Shown: positions 1 to 9,701 of the stretch, one piece after another
Layout of the letters: each line of letters begins with the position of its first letter
Position numbering within the stretch: the first letter of the stretch is position 1
Assembly: GCF_001730365.1 (NCBI RefSeq)
Contig: NZ_MIKB01000002.1
Span: 1-64,000, forward strand
Reading direction: 5' to 3'
Length of the DNA stretch: 64,000 bases
From: Enterococcus quebecensis
Lineage (GTDB): Bacteria; Bacillota; Bacilli; Lactobacillales; Enterococcaceae
The notes under the pieces: generated by a model
Database searches by the model: none
Seen by the model: only the letters and a program-made list of their open reading frames with translations
What the model was told of the DNA's origin: nothing
Made by a program: the position numbers and the translations under genes

Positions 1-53
1 ATGATAGGTACCATAATTAGTGTTAAGATAAGATACCACTTTTTTTTATTCAT
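1..53 (-). CDS. Start of a leftward gene cut by the window edge (membrane or secreted protein)
   Basis: Only the first 17 complete codons are present. They read MNKKKWYLILTLIMVPI, three lysines followed by a hydrophobic run, which is typical of a signal peptide, lipoprotein leader or first membrane helix. A strong Shine-Dalgarno GGAGG sits at 61-65, seven bases before the ATG, and an ATTATA block (minus-strand TATAAT) at 92-97 could be the -10. The product cannot be identified from this stub. Confidence 0.7.
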   Translation of the reverse strand, partial: MNKKKWYLILTLIMVPI

Positions 54-97
54 TTTCTTTCCTCCTATTTTATGCGTAATCATATAAATACATTATA

Positions 98-769
98 TGA
101 TTTAAAACTAAGCATTTTTTCATCTCCTTTTTTTCGCCAAAGTACATTTTCAAGTATCCATACTATTTGTGTGGAGAATTCATTATCTGAACGGCCCCTT
201 CCCAGAAAAACATTCAGAATCACTTTTTCCCCATTATCTTATCTTAGATAAAATCAACTTGAACGATGCTATTTCTTACTTTATTGACTAATAATTTGGA
301 ATATCCACCTCGCTGGGCCACTATTATCTGCGATTTTCCTGATTCACACAAATAATATAATAAGCCACTAGGGAAGTAAGACCATCTTTGGTTTTAGAGA
401 GGATTCCATTTTTGCTATTACTGCTATATTTAGTTTAAAATGACATACTTATACTTTGATTACAGTCAGCTACTAACCCACTATTTACTGAAACAAAGTT
501 ACTGAAATAAAAGACTATTTTCTATGTATTTAACAAATAGTAATTAATCATCTATATAATAATAGAACATAAATATTTTATTTAAAAATCCAAATCTGAT
601 CATATTTCAGTTCTGTTTCGGATAAAAAATTTTTATCCCATTTCCATAAAAAAAATCAACGTTTTTATATATCGTAAAGCAACTAAATAGTAAATGAAAT
701 CAATTTAATCATTCCTTTATTTTTTTCAAGCTGTAATTCCATGGGAAACCACTAAGTAAAAGATGTAAA
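98..769. other. Long intergenic region with no recognised gene
   Basis: About 670 bases of very AT-rich DNA lie between the truncated gene at the left edge and the pyrG terminator. No reading frame with a plausible ribosome binding site, no tRNA or rRNA gene and no convincing repeat was seen. Some somewhat GC-richer stretches (around 190-240 and 300-360) could be eroded coding DNA, but no family was recognised. Confidence 0.5.
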
Positions 770-812
770 AAAGGTCTGAGGTATAACTCTTCGAGTTATA
801 CCTCAGACCTTT
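767..812 (-). terminator. pyrG rho-independent terminator
   Basis: A perfect 20-bp inverted repeat with a four-base loop (arms 770-789 and 794-812). On the minus strand it is followed by a T-run, seen as A's at 767-772 on the plus strand. It lies about 100 bases beyond the pyrG stop codon and is in the right orientation to end pyrG transcription. Confidence 0.9.
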
Positions 813-911
813 AAAATCCGAATAAACAGTAAAACAAAAACAGTCTAAACTTTGCTTGGATCCCATAAACTTCGAAGAGTTGATAGCCTTCAAAAATAAT
901 ATGTTTTTTCA

Positions 912-2573
<1,662 letters not shown>

Positions 2574-2580
2574 TTACTAA

Positions 2581-2623
2581 CCATAAAAAACAAAAGCTCC
2601 CTATCCAAAATGAATAGGGAGCT
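2581..2623 (-). terminator. Attenuator hairpin in the pyrG leader
   Basis: On the minus strand the arms AGCTCCCTAT and ATAGGGAGCT (2614-2623 and 2595-2604) form a hairpin followed by TTTTGTTTTTT. It lies between the pyrG promoter and the start codon. Its 5' arm is C/U-rich (GCTCCC), the expected target for pairing with G residues added at the transcript 5' end. Confidence 0.88.
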
Positions 2624-2661
2624 GAAATTCGTTGTAAACTTCTGACCTTCTTAAAGGTGCC

Positions 2662-2698
2662 CAAGTAGTATAATACAAGCAAATTTGTTTGAGGTCAA
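2662..2698 (-). promoter_or_regulatory. pyrG promoter with a GGGC initiation site
   Basis: On the minus strand, -35 TTGACC (2693-2698), a 17-bp spacer and -10 TATTAT (2670-2675). Seven bases later the transcript would begin GGGC (2662-2659). In Bacillus and Lactococcus, pyrG transcripts start with GGGC; when CTP is low, polymerase stutters and adds extra G residues that pair with the attenuator. The same arrangement of start site and hairpin is visible here. Confidence 0.85.
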
Positions 2699-2752
2699 GT
2701 TTTTCTATTAGAAGATTTTCGTTTTTTTAAGAAACTATATAACATTAATCAT

Positions 2753-4423
2753 TTACTCTTTAATGTAAGCATTTTTGTAAGTGCTAGTTGCTCCGAAGTT
2801 ATGATATTCGATGCCTTCAACACCTGGACGTACTAATTGTCCTCTTGCTTGTTGATACAACGGAATCAATGCAACATCTTCTTCTACTAATACTTTCTCA
2901 GCAGCAATCAATGTTTCCCAACGTTTTTCAGGCTCATTGGCATATTTGTTCGATGCATCATCGATCAATTTATCATATTTTTCGCTACGGTAACTTGTTT
3001 TATTTTTTGTGCTGACAGAACTTTCTAAGAAAGTCATCGGGTCTTGGTAATCTGGTCCCCACATACTGACCGAGAGTTCATAATCCCCTTTTTTCATTAG
3101 CTCGATTGAGTTATTTAAAGGAACCGTTTTTACATTGATTTTTAAGCCTGGTAATGTTTTCTCCAATTGTCCTTGAATAAACTCGGCAACCTTTTTATCC
3201 CCATCACCATCTTTGGATAGTAGCTCGATCGTTACATCACCATTCAATTCTTTTTTAGCTTTTTCCAAATAATCATTAGCTAATTTTTCATTGGTTTTTA
3301 CTAAATCGCCAGCTTCTTTTCTGAAGTCTTCACCTGTTTCTGGGTTTGTGACGAAATCTTTAGGAATATAACCGTAAATATCTTTTGAGCCGTCTGCTAA
3401 GATATTTTCAACTAAGCTTTTCTTATCAAGAGCGTATGCAACAGCTTTACGCACATTTTCATTTGCGAAAATCGATGCTTTGTCATTTCTTTTTTGATTC
3501 ATTCTTAATGAGTAGACTTTTGAACGCTGGATTGCTTCATAATCAGGATTATCTTTATTTTGTTTTGCAAAATCTCCTGTAAGAATCGCTACATCTAATT
3601 CCCCTGATTCATAGAGATTAAATACTGTATTCGTTTCTTTTAGTACTTCAAAATGGATTTTTTCTGATTTCACTTTATCTGCATCATAGTAATTTGGATT
3701 TTGAACTAAATCCCATGACATTGACGCTTGATCCCAGTTTTCCATTAGGAAAGGTCCGTTTGAAACGATATTCTCGCTAGACGTTCCATATTCTTTGCCT
3801 TTTTCAGTTACAAATTTTTCGTTTTGTGGAAAGAATGGTGAGAACGCTAATAACGACGTGAAATAAGTGACTGGTTTAGCCATTTTAATTTCAAGTGTGT
3901 AATCATCTAACGCTTTGACACCCAATTCATCTGCTGATTTTTCTTCATTTACAATTTCAGTTCCGTTAAGAATTGTCCCGTCCATCAAGAAAAAGTAATT
4001 CGCTTGATTTTTAGGATCAGCCATCTTTTTCCACGCAAAAACAAAATCATTCGCTGTTACATTATCGCCATTTGACCATTTTGCATCATCTCTAAGCTTG
4101 ATCGTATAGGTCTTACCATCTTCCGAAATTTCCGGCATTGCTTTTGCTACAGCAGGAATAACGTTATCTTTTTCGTCCAATTGATATAACCCTTCAAAAA
4201 CATTAGATTGCGCATTTACACTTGGTTCATCTTGTGTGAAAATTGTGTCCATAGAACCTACTTCAGAAGCTTCCATCAAATTCAATACTCTGGAAGATTT
4301 TTGTCCTTTTGAATTACCTTTACCTGTGTCTCCATCTGTTTTATTGCTTTTCTCCCCCCCACAGGCTGAAAGCAACAGTAGTGTTGTAGCTAGTATCAAA
4401 CTTCTTTTTACCCCTTTTTTCAT
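2753..4423 (-). CDS. Lipoprotein peptide-binding protein of an ABC transporter (OppA/SBP family 5)
   Basis: Probable extracellular peptide receptor of an Opp-type importer. The N-terminus has a lipoprotein signal with lipobox LSAC (LLLLSACGG), so it should be anchored by a diacylglyceryl cysteine. The rest matches SBP_bac_5: YTIKLRDDAKWSNGD, FVFAWKKM, NGPF and GDYELSVSMWGPDYQDPM. About 556 residues, usual for the family. The ATG at 4423 follows AAGGTGG. It is the last gene of a probable operon behind the dipeptide epimerase and transglutaminase-like genes, so murein peptides or dipeptides are plausible ligands (inference). Permease and ATPase genes are not adjacent, so it must use a system encoded elsewhere. 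Enterococcal pheromone receptors belong to the same family. Confidence 0.9.
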   Translation of the reverse strand: MKKGVKRSLILATTLLLLSACGGEKSNKTDGDTGKGNSKGQKSSRVLNLMEASEVGSMDTIFTQDEPSVNAQSNVFEGLYQLDEKDNVIPAVAKAMPEISEDGKTYTIKLRDDAKWSNGDNVTANDFVFAWKKMADPKNQANYFFLMDGTILNGTEIVNEEKSADELGVKALDDYTLEIKMAKPVTYFTSLLAFSPFFPQNEKFVTEKGKEYGTSSENIVSNGPFLMENWDQASMSWDLVQNPNYYDADKVKSEKIHFEVLKETNTVFNLYESGELDVAILTGDFAKQNKDNPDYEAIQRSKVYSLRMNQKRNDKASIFANENVRKAVAYALDKKSLVENILADGSKDIYGYIPKDFVTNPETGEDFRKEAGDLVKTNEKLANDYLEKAKKELNGDVTIELLSKDGDGDKKVAEFIQGQLEKTLPGLKINVKTVPLNNSIELMKKGDYELSVSMWGPDYQDPMTFLESSVSTKNKTSYRSEKYDKLIDDASNKYANEPEKRWETLIAAEKVLVEEDVALIPLYQQARGQLVRPGVEGIEYHNFGATSTYKNAYIKE

Positions 4424-4454
4424 ACATTCCACCTTTTCCTTCTTTTTTATTTAT

Positions 4455-5825
4455 TTACACAAGTTCATCCATTGCAATTAACTCTTGTTTCACATCTAAG
4501 TATGCATAAGGAAGGCCTTGGTTTTCATATTCGAATTCTCCTCGTTGACTATCGATTGGATCAGCTCGTAAAAACTGCTTAGGAGGATTAAACTCTTTTT
4601 GGATTTCACTATTTGCAGGCATTCTGAAAATATCCAGATTACCAAAATAATAATTCCAGCGCTCTAAATCCCCGTTTCTACGTGCTCCCCCGCCAAAAGA
4701 TAAATCAGCGAAAACCCATCCGTAAGGAGCCACATAAAATTGTGCCCAATCGTGACAACCAGTATAGTATTGTGACACATATAGTCCTGATTGCCATTTT
4801 GCGGGTATATTAGCCATCCGACATAAAGTGATAAACAATATTGCTTGAACCCCACAGTCCCCCTTTAAATTGACCGCAGCATATTCTGAAATATTATCAA
4901 TCGTAAAATACTCTCTCATAAATGAGTAATTGACTTTGGTAGTGATAAAATCATAAATTTTTCGTGCCTTTATTATTGGATTCATCTCGCCAGACAAAAT
5001 TTCAGCAAGCAGTTGCTCCAAATAGGGAGTAAAACGTATATGAGGCAATTGTTCGCTTAACTCAAATTCTGGTTGCAATTCAGATACTTGACTTGGATCT
5101 AATTCAACATAATCTACTTGATTGATATAACTATATTCAACTGAAAAAAGTTGACCTTCTTCTAAAATTGTTTCAAAATAAACTGTACGTTGGGCTTCTT
5201 TTTCAGGAGCAACAAACGTTGCTTCTGGCGTCGTCTTTAAAATTCTAATATCAGAAACTTGTTTACAATCTTTAGGTAACGGCAGATGCACTCGTACTTT
5301 TTCTCCTGGACGCTCGTATTCTTTTTTCACTTGAATACTCGTTTTTAAATGAATTTTTACTTTTCTACCGCCCTTTTCCTTCATTATCTGAACATTTTCA
5401 GTCAATTCTTGTTTTCTCAAGCGGTCTACTTCACTATCTTCTTTAACAATTAATCTCGCTTCATAATCAGCCTGTGTTTTGATTAAATTCATCAAAAAAC
5501 GACGTTGAAAATGCACCTTGCCATCAATATAAATCCAGTCTACTTTTCCTTTTTCTTTCAACAGTGTCAATTCTTTTTCTTGATAGTCCTTAATCGTATC
5601 TTTCATCATCTTATTAGCTTCTTCCATACCGAAAGGATATTCGTTGATCCCAACAATACGAATGATGTCTTGTTCAATTTCTAAACGTTTTCTCAATGCT
5701 TCCGGTAATTCATTAGATAGCAGATGCGTAATTAACTTTTCAGCACCTTCAAAATCACCATAATTTTTTAACTTAACAACATCTTCTGGCAACGGTACAC
5801 TCATATAACTTAAATCATAATACAT
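4455..5825 (-). CDS. Transglutaminase-like cysteine protease-fold protein
   Basis: A 456-residue protein. The C-terminal third is a transglutaminase-core domain: the nucleophile Cys in LKGDCGVQAILF, His in GCHDWAQFYV and Asp in WVFADLSFGG form the expected triad. The N-terminal half is helical and charged (many K/E) with a beta-rich middle, and resembles no family I can name. There is no signal peptide, so it is probably cytoplasmic. It lies 16 bases after the epimerase gene and just before a peptide-binding lipoprotein. This parallels the Bacillus ykf cluster, where an epimerase works with peptidases on imported murein peptides. A peptide-cleaving or amidase role is therefore inferred. The start ATG follows AAGGTGAG. 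Confidence 0.8.
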   Translation of the reverse strand: MYYDLSYMSVPLPEDVVKLKNYGDFEGAEKLITHLLSNELPEALRKRLEIEQDIIRIVGINEYPFGMEEANKMMKDTIKDYQEKELTLLKEKGKVDWIYIDGKVHFQRRFLMNLIKTQADYEARLIVKEDSEVDRLRKQELTENVQIMKEKGGRKVKIHLKTSIQVKKEYERPGEKVRVHLPLPKDCKQVSDIRILKTTPEATFVAPEKEAQRTVYFETILEEGQLFSVEYSYINQVDYVELDPSQVSELQPEFELSEQLPHIRFTPYLEQLLAEILSGEMNPIIKARKIYDFITTKVNYSFMREYFTIDNISEYAAVNLKGDCGVQAILFITLCRMANIPAKWQSGLYVSQYYTGCHDWAQFYVAPYGWVFADLSFGGGARRNGDLERWNYYFGNLDIFRMPANSEIQKEFNPPKQFLRADPIDSQRGEFEYENQGLPYAYLDVKQELIAMDELV

Positions 5826-5841
5826 TTGACACTCACCTTTC

Positions 5842-6906
5842 TTACTTACTCAAACCTAATCCGGCTTTATTAGATAAAGAAATGAGACTAGTAGCTTCTG
5901 TACCTACTCCCCCAGAAATTGCTACTTCGTTTAATCCAAATGTTGCATCTAAATCTGCTCTGGTGATGTTTTTAGTTGCTGCTGCCAAATGAGCTGCAGC
6001 TGTTACACCAATGTTCGTTTCTTCTACCATGCATCCAATCATACATTCAACGCCTGCCGCTTCACAAATACTATTTATCTTTAATGCTTCGTGGATTCCT
6101 CCGCATTTCATTAATTTGATATTGACAAAATCCACCGCACGATTCTTGATCAAACGTAATGCATCTTTTGAATCAAAACAACTTTCGTCCGACATAATCG
6201 GAATAGACACATTGTTAGTAACAAACGCCAATCCTTCAATATCATAATACGCAACTGGCTGTTCGACTAATTCAATGTCATATTCTGACAAGTGATTGAT
6301 TGTATTCACCGCTTCTTTGGGTTTCCAACCTTGATTGGCATCCAAACGAAGATTAATGTGACTGCCAACAGCTTCTCTAATTGCTTTGATTCGAGCAATA
6401 TCCAAATTAAATCCTGTACCAACTTTAATTTTCAACGTGTCAAACCCTTGTGATACAGCTAGTTTCGCTTTTTCTGCCATTTTATCAGGAGTATCGATTC
6501 CGATTGTCATATCTGTTTTAACACAAGAGTCATAACCACCTAAAAGTTTATAAACAGGTAGGTTGGCTTTCTTTCCAAATAAATCGTAACATGCAATATC
6601 GATTGCCGTCTTTGCCGAAGGCGCAAGCGCCGCCATTGAATTCATAATACTGTGAATCTTTTCGATGTCTAAAGGATCAACACCTAATAATTTTTTTTCA
6701 AATAATTGAATACATTCCGTTGTACCTTTTAATGTTTCACCTGTAATCAAGATGCCTGGTGAGCCTTCCCCATATCCTATAATCCCTTCGTCCGTTTCGA
6801 TTTCAACAATAGCGCTCATTGAATATTCAATTGTGCCAAGTGAAATAGTAATTGGTTCTTTCAATCGTACAGATTTTGGCTCCACATTTATTTTAGTAAT
6901 TTTCAT
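5842..6906 (-). CDS. Dipeptide epimerase (enolase superfamily, L-Ala-D/L-Glu epimerase-like)
   Basis: A 354-residue enolase-superfamily protein of the muconate-lactonizing subgroup. The barrel carries the KIKVG motif (KxK catalytic lysine), metal ligands in RLDANQGW, VEQPV and SDESCF, and the second lysine in NIKLMKCGG. This is the two-lysine arrangement of dipeptide epimerases such as YkfB. Some enterococcal members prefer hydrophobic dipeptides to Ala-Glu, so the substrate is uncertain. It should act on imported dipeptides in the cytoplasm. First gene of the leftward operon with the transglutaminase-like protein and the lipoprotein receptor; GGGGGG precedes the ATG. The XRE-cupin gene is divergent and may control it. 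Confidence 0.9.
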   Translation of the reverse strand: MKITKINVEPKSVRLKEPITISLGTIEYSMSAIVEIETDEGIIGYGEGSPGILITGETLKGTTECIQLFEKKLLGVDPLDIEKIHSIMNSMAALAPSAKTAIDIACYDLFGKKANLPVYKLLGGYDSCVKTDMTIGIDTPDKMAEKAKLAVSQGFDTLKIKVGTGFNLDIARIKAIREAVGSHINLRLDANQGWKPKEAVNTINHLSEYDIELVEQPVAYYDIEGLAFVTNNVSIPIMSDESCFDSKDALRLIKNRAVDFVNIKLMKCGGIHEALKINSICEAAGVECMIGCMVEETNIGVTAAAHLAAATKNITRADLDATFGLNEVAISGGVGTEATSLISLSNKAGLGLSK

Positions 6907-7022
6907 TTCGTTCCCCCCAGTATTCTTCCCCTAATTTTATGTTCATTTTTGCCATCACTTTCTCAGCACCTCTAAAATAAAAATTCTTTCTTAAAGACGA
7001 AATAAACAGTCTTTTTTTAATT

Positions 7023-7037
7023 TAGAATTAAATTCTA
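7023..7037. promoter_or_regulatory. Palindrome in the divergent intergenic region, candidate XRE operator
   Basis: TAGAATT-A-AATTCTA is a perfect 7-1-7 palindrome between the epimerase operon and the XRE-cupin gene. On the minus strand it overlaps an extended -10-like TGGTAGAAT. It could be the binding site of the adjacent regulator. This rests on position and symmetry only. Confidence 0.4.
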
Positions 7038-7055
7038 CCACAAAGTTTGAATTAT

Positions 7056-7084
7056 TTGTTACAATTTTAAGATTACTCTATGTA
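7056..7084 (+). promoter_or_regulatory. Probable promoter of the XRE-cupin regulator
   Basis: TTGTTA (7056-7061), a 17-bp spacer and TATGTA (7079-7084), upstream of the regulator start at 7208. A second -10-like TATAAT lies at 7093-7098 without a good -35. The 5' untranslated region would be over 100 bases. Confidence 0.45.
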
Positions 7085-7207
7085 AATGTCAATATAATGA
7101 TGAGAATAATATGTGCTTTCCTTAACACGGGTTCAAGTGCTTGTAATTTTGTAATGAATCCGAGATAATATGAGTGAAAAAGGACTCTAAATAAAGGACG
7201 GCTGTAT

Positions 7208-7774
7208 ATGGAATTTAGAAAAATCAAAAACTTAAGGAAAGAAAAAAAGATAACATTAACTGAGCTAGGAGAAAAGACAGGATACTCAGCTAGCTTCTTG
7301 TCACAAATCGAACGTGGTGCCAACCGGCCTTCTCTTGAAGCTCTGAGAAAAATCTCTGATGCATTAGACGTCACTGTCGCATCACTATTAGCAAACGAAG
7401 CACCTCAAGTCATCCAAGATGACGAAACGTCAGAACATGGCTATAAAGTTATTCGAAACTCTTCAGGCACGATCTACAATCCATGGCAAACAAATTCAAC
7501 TTACTATGATACGTTGTTTAATTTACCTGTACATACGAATAACATGGTTATTTCAAAGATTTATATTGATGCTCAATCATCCTCTAGCGGCAGAAAAATT
7601 GCTCATAACCTTTGTGAAATAAATTACGTATTAAAAGGGGAAGCTACTGTTGAGCTTAAAGATGAAATGTTAATTTTAAATGAAGGTGATGCGATTTTCT
7701 TAGAAGCTTTTACTCAACACAATATTATTAATGCTACCAAAAATGAGCTAATGCTCTTTACTCTACAATTTTAG
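7208..7774 (+). CDS. XRE-family transcriptional regulator with a cupin sensor domain
   Basis: 188 residues. The N-terminal helix-turn-helix (about residues 5-60) reads LTELGEKTGYSASFLSQIE followed by RPSLEALRKISDALDV. The C-terminal half is a cupin_2 barrel with INYVLKGEATVEL and LNEGDAIFLEAFTQHNIIN. Such regulators bind a small ligand in the cupin and control a neighbouring catabolic operon. Here it diverges from the dipeptide epimerase operon, its likely target (inference). AAAGGA lies 9 bases before the ATG. Confidence 0.88.
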   Translation: MEFRKIKNLRKEKKITLTELGEKTGYSASFLSQIERGANRPSLEALRKISDALDVTVASLLANEAPQVIQDDETSEHGYKVIRNSSGTIYNPWQTNSTYYDTLFNLPVHTNNMVISKIYIDAQSSSSGRKIAHNLCEINYVLKGEATVELKDEMLILNEGDAIFLEAFTQHNIINATKNELMLFTLQF

Positions 7775-7839
7775 TTAAACACCTCCCCACTTTTGACTGT
7801 TTTTTATTTTCAATATGACTCTATTGAAAAAGATTCTCA

Positions 7840-7868
7840 TTTACAAAACATTTAAAAAAAGGTATTAT
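7840..7868 (+). promoter_or_regulatory. Promoter of the DUF59 gene
   Basis: TTTACA (7840-7845), exactly 17 bases, then TATTAT (7863-7868), about 85 bases before the ATG at 7955. This is near consensus and the only good promoter in the gap after the XRE gene. Confidence 0.65.
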
Positions 7869-7954
7869 ATTGAAAGAACAACCTGTATATGTACGCAGTT
7901 ACTCTTGCGAATAAATAAGGATCGACGGACTATAACTGAAAAGGAGTAGATACA

Positions 7955-8296
7955 ATGACTGAAACAAATCAAGAATGGTCTGCTGAAGAAATAGAAGACA
8001 TTAAAGAACAAATTTTAACTGCCTTAGAAACAGTTATTGACCCTGAACTTGGGATTGATATCGTTAATTTAGGATTAATTTATGAAGTGGATTTTGCACA
8101 AAACGGAGATACAGTTGTCAAAATGACACTAACAACAATGGGCTGTCCATTAGCCGATGTTTTAACGGATCAAATCCATGAAGCTTTAAAAGAAATTCCT
8201 GAGGTAAAAAATCCAGAAGTAAAATTGGTTTGGTACCCCGCTTGGACGACAGATAAAATGTCAAGATATGCTCGAATTGCTTTAGGAATTCGTTAA
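7955..8296 (+). CDS. MIP18/DUF59 family iron-sulfur cluster assembly factor
   Basis: 113 residues, the usual size. The family signature is clear: VIDPELGIDIVNLGLIY, then MTLTTMGCPLAD with the conserved cysteine, and VKLVWYPAWTTDKMS near the end. Members (SufT/PaaD-like) act in Fe-S cluster maturation in the cytoplasm. It is monocistronic here, with its own promoter and terminator and no suf genes nearby. An AAAGGAG site precedes the ATG. Confidence 0.9.
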   Translation: MTETNQEWSAEEIEDIKEQILTALETVIDPELGIDIVNLGLIYEVDFAQNGDTVVKMTLTTMGCPLADVLTDQIHEALKEIPEVKNPEVKLVWYPAWTTDKMSRYARIALGIR

Positions 8297-8395
8297 CCAT
8301 GATCATGATATAGCTTTGTTTTTGCAGTGGAGCTGCTACTAATGTGCAACATAGCAATCGCCAATTTCATAATGAACAATAGATAAAAGTAACAG

Positions 8396-8438
8396 CCTTT
8401 TAACTGCTATTTCAGTAATAGCAATTAAGAGGTTTTTT
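8396..8438 (+). terminator. Terminator downstream of the DUF59 gene
   Basis: Arms CCTTTTAACTGCTATT (8396-8411) and AATAGCAATTAAGAGG (8417-8432), paired with G-U wobbles, then TTTTTT (8433-8438). Confidence 0.85.
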
Positions 8439-8472
8439 ATTATATCTATTCTATAAAGCACGTTAAACAAAA

Positions 8473-8510
8473 AAACAGTTTAACCAGATAATTAACTGGC
8501 TAAACTGTTT
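8473..8510 (-). terminator. Terminator of the leftward hydrolase/transporter operon
   Basis: Arms ACAGTTTA-CCAG and CTGG-TAAACTGT flank a short AT loop. On the minus strand the hairpin is followed by a run of T's (A's at 8468-8474). The 330 bases between it and the small ORF that ends at 8844 show no other gene. Confidence 0.75.
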
Positions 8511-8843
8511 ACACTACTTGTAAATAAACTATTAAAAAGTTGTCTAGTTCATTATTTTGCTTCTTAAATATTTCTTTTACTTACCAAACAATAAAGTGCA
8601 ATCAAACGTTATTTTTTAAAATTAAAATAACACAAATTTCTTTTTAAGCATATCCGAACATGCCCCGCTCGCACTTTGTGGACTATTACGTTAAAATTCA
8701 AATCCCACTAATGGAACCAACCTAAAAAAATAACAAGATTACTTTTTTCATATTGTCCATTCCTACATAATTACGATGACATGTCCTGACCACACTATTA
8801 ATATAAAGGAACAATTCCAGTAAGTTCTGTATTGTCGATACGT

Positions 8844-8951
8844 TTATTTTTTATTTTTCAATACCGCATTTAACATAATAATTCCAGTAACAATCGTTGT
8901 TATCGCTTGTAATAATTTTATTTTATCGATTCCCTTTGTTTTAACCACCAT
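8844..8951 (-). CDS. 35-residue membrane peptide at the end of the DMT operon
   Basis: Starts MVVKTKGIDKIKLLQ and continues through a hydrophobic helix (AITTIVTGIIMLNAVL) to a basic KNKK tail. GGAGGGATTAATT places a strong Shine-Dalgarno directly before the ATG at 8951. It is 22 bases after the second small transporter gene and ahead of the operon terminator. It could be an accessory subunit of the transporter pair (inference); no family was recognised. Confidence 0.65.
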   Translation of the reverse strand: MVVKTKGIDKIKLLQAITTIVTGIIMLNAVLKNKK

Positions 8952-8973
8952 AATTAATCCCTCCTATTCATAG

Positions 8974-9321
8974 TCATTGGCTAATAATAAACACGCCAAC
9001 AATAATCAAAATGACTGCCAAAATCTTTCGAATACTCAGCTTCTCTTTAAAAACAAAATAAGAAATAATTACTGTCCACACATAGGTTAGAGATGTCATT
9101 GGAAAAGCGATAGAATAATCTAAAAATTTTAACAACGTAATATTCGTCACTGCACTTAAAAGGTACAAGAAAGAACCTAAATAAATCCAACCATTTTTTA
9201 ATACAAGGTTCAGACTCAATTGCGGCAGATCATTCATTCCTTTTTTCAAAGCCAATGCCCCAACACTTCCTGAAAATGTTGTAATAACTAAGATCGTCAA
9301 AATTGCTACATAATCAATCAT
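8974..9321 (-). CDS. Four-helix SMR/EamA-type transporter subunit
   Basis: 115 residues with four hydrophobic helices, like small multidrug resistance and ArnE/ArnF-like half-transporters: SVGALALKKGMNDLP, LLKFLDYSIAFPMTSL and a terminal ILAVILIIVGVFIIS. The start overlaps the preceding transporter gene by four bases, so the two are translationally coupled and probably form a heterodimer. The substrate could be a drug, a lipid-linked sugar or a small metabolite. Confidence 0.8.
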   Translation of the reverse strand: MIDYVAILTILVITTFSGSVGALALKKGMNDLPQLSLNLVLKNGWIYLGSFLYLLSAVTNITLLKFLDYSIAFPMTSLTYVWTVIISYFVFKEKLSIRKILAVILIIVGVFIISQ

Positions 9322-9686
9322 ATTGTATCCTCATTTCCTTCAATACCTAAAAGAATTGATCCAGCAATAATGAAGCCTGTTCCTACTAATTTGTACCAAG
9401 TGATACTTTCATTTAAAAATATCGCTCCTAATACGATTGACAAGGCAAATCCCAAACTCATCATTGGTTGTAAGATTGAAACTTCACCATAACGAAAGGC
9501 TGCCATCATAAAAAACATACCTGCTCCTGCTGCAATAAATCCAAGAACATAAAGGATAATTGAATAACTCCCCGTTCCATCTGCACCAAATTTCCACGCT
9601 AATTGACCTAAGCTACTTAAAGTAGCTGCAATTAAAATCAATAGAATACCTAAGCTTAACTTCTTTTGTTTATTTTTTGCATCCAT
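9318..9686 (-). CDS. Four-helix DMT/EamA half-transporter
   Basis: 122 residues. After a basic N-terminus come four predicted helices: ILLILIAATLSSLGQLAWKFG, an internal GAGMFFMMAAFRYGEVSILQPMM-like segment, FALSIVLGAIFLNESIT and GTGFIIAGSILLG. The pattern FRYGEVSILQP is typical of EamA domains. Coupled to the next gene by a four-base overlap, which supports an obligate pair. GGAAAGGGG lies before the ATG. Confidence 0.8.
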   Translation of the reverse strand: MDAKNKQKKLSLGILLILIAATLSSLGQLAWKFGADGTGSYSIILYVLGFIAAGAGMFFMMAAFRYGEVSILQPMMSLGFALSIVLGAIFLNESITWYKLVGTGFIIAGSILLGIEGNEDTI

Positions 9687-9701
9687 ATGAGTTCCCCTTT
9701 C

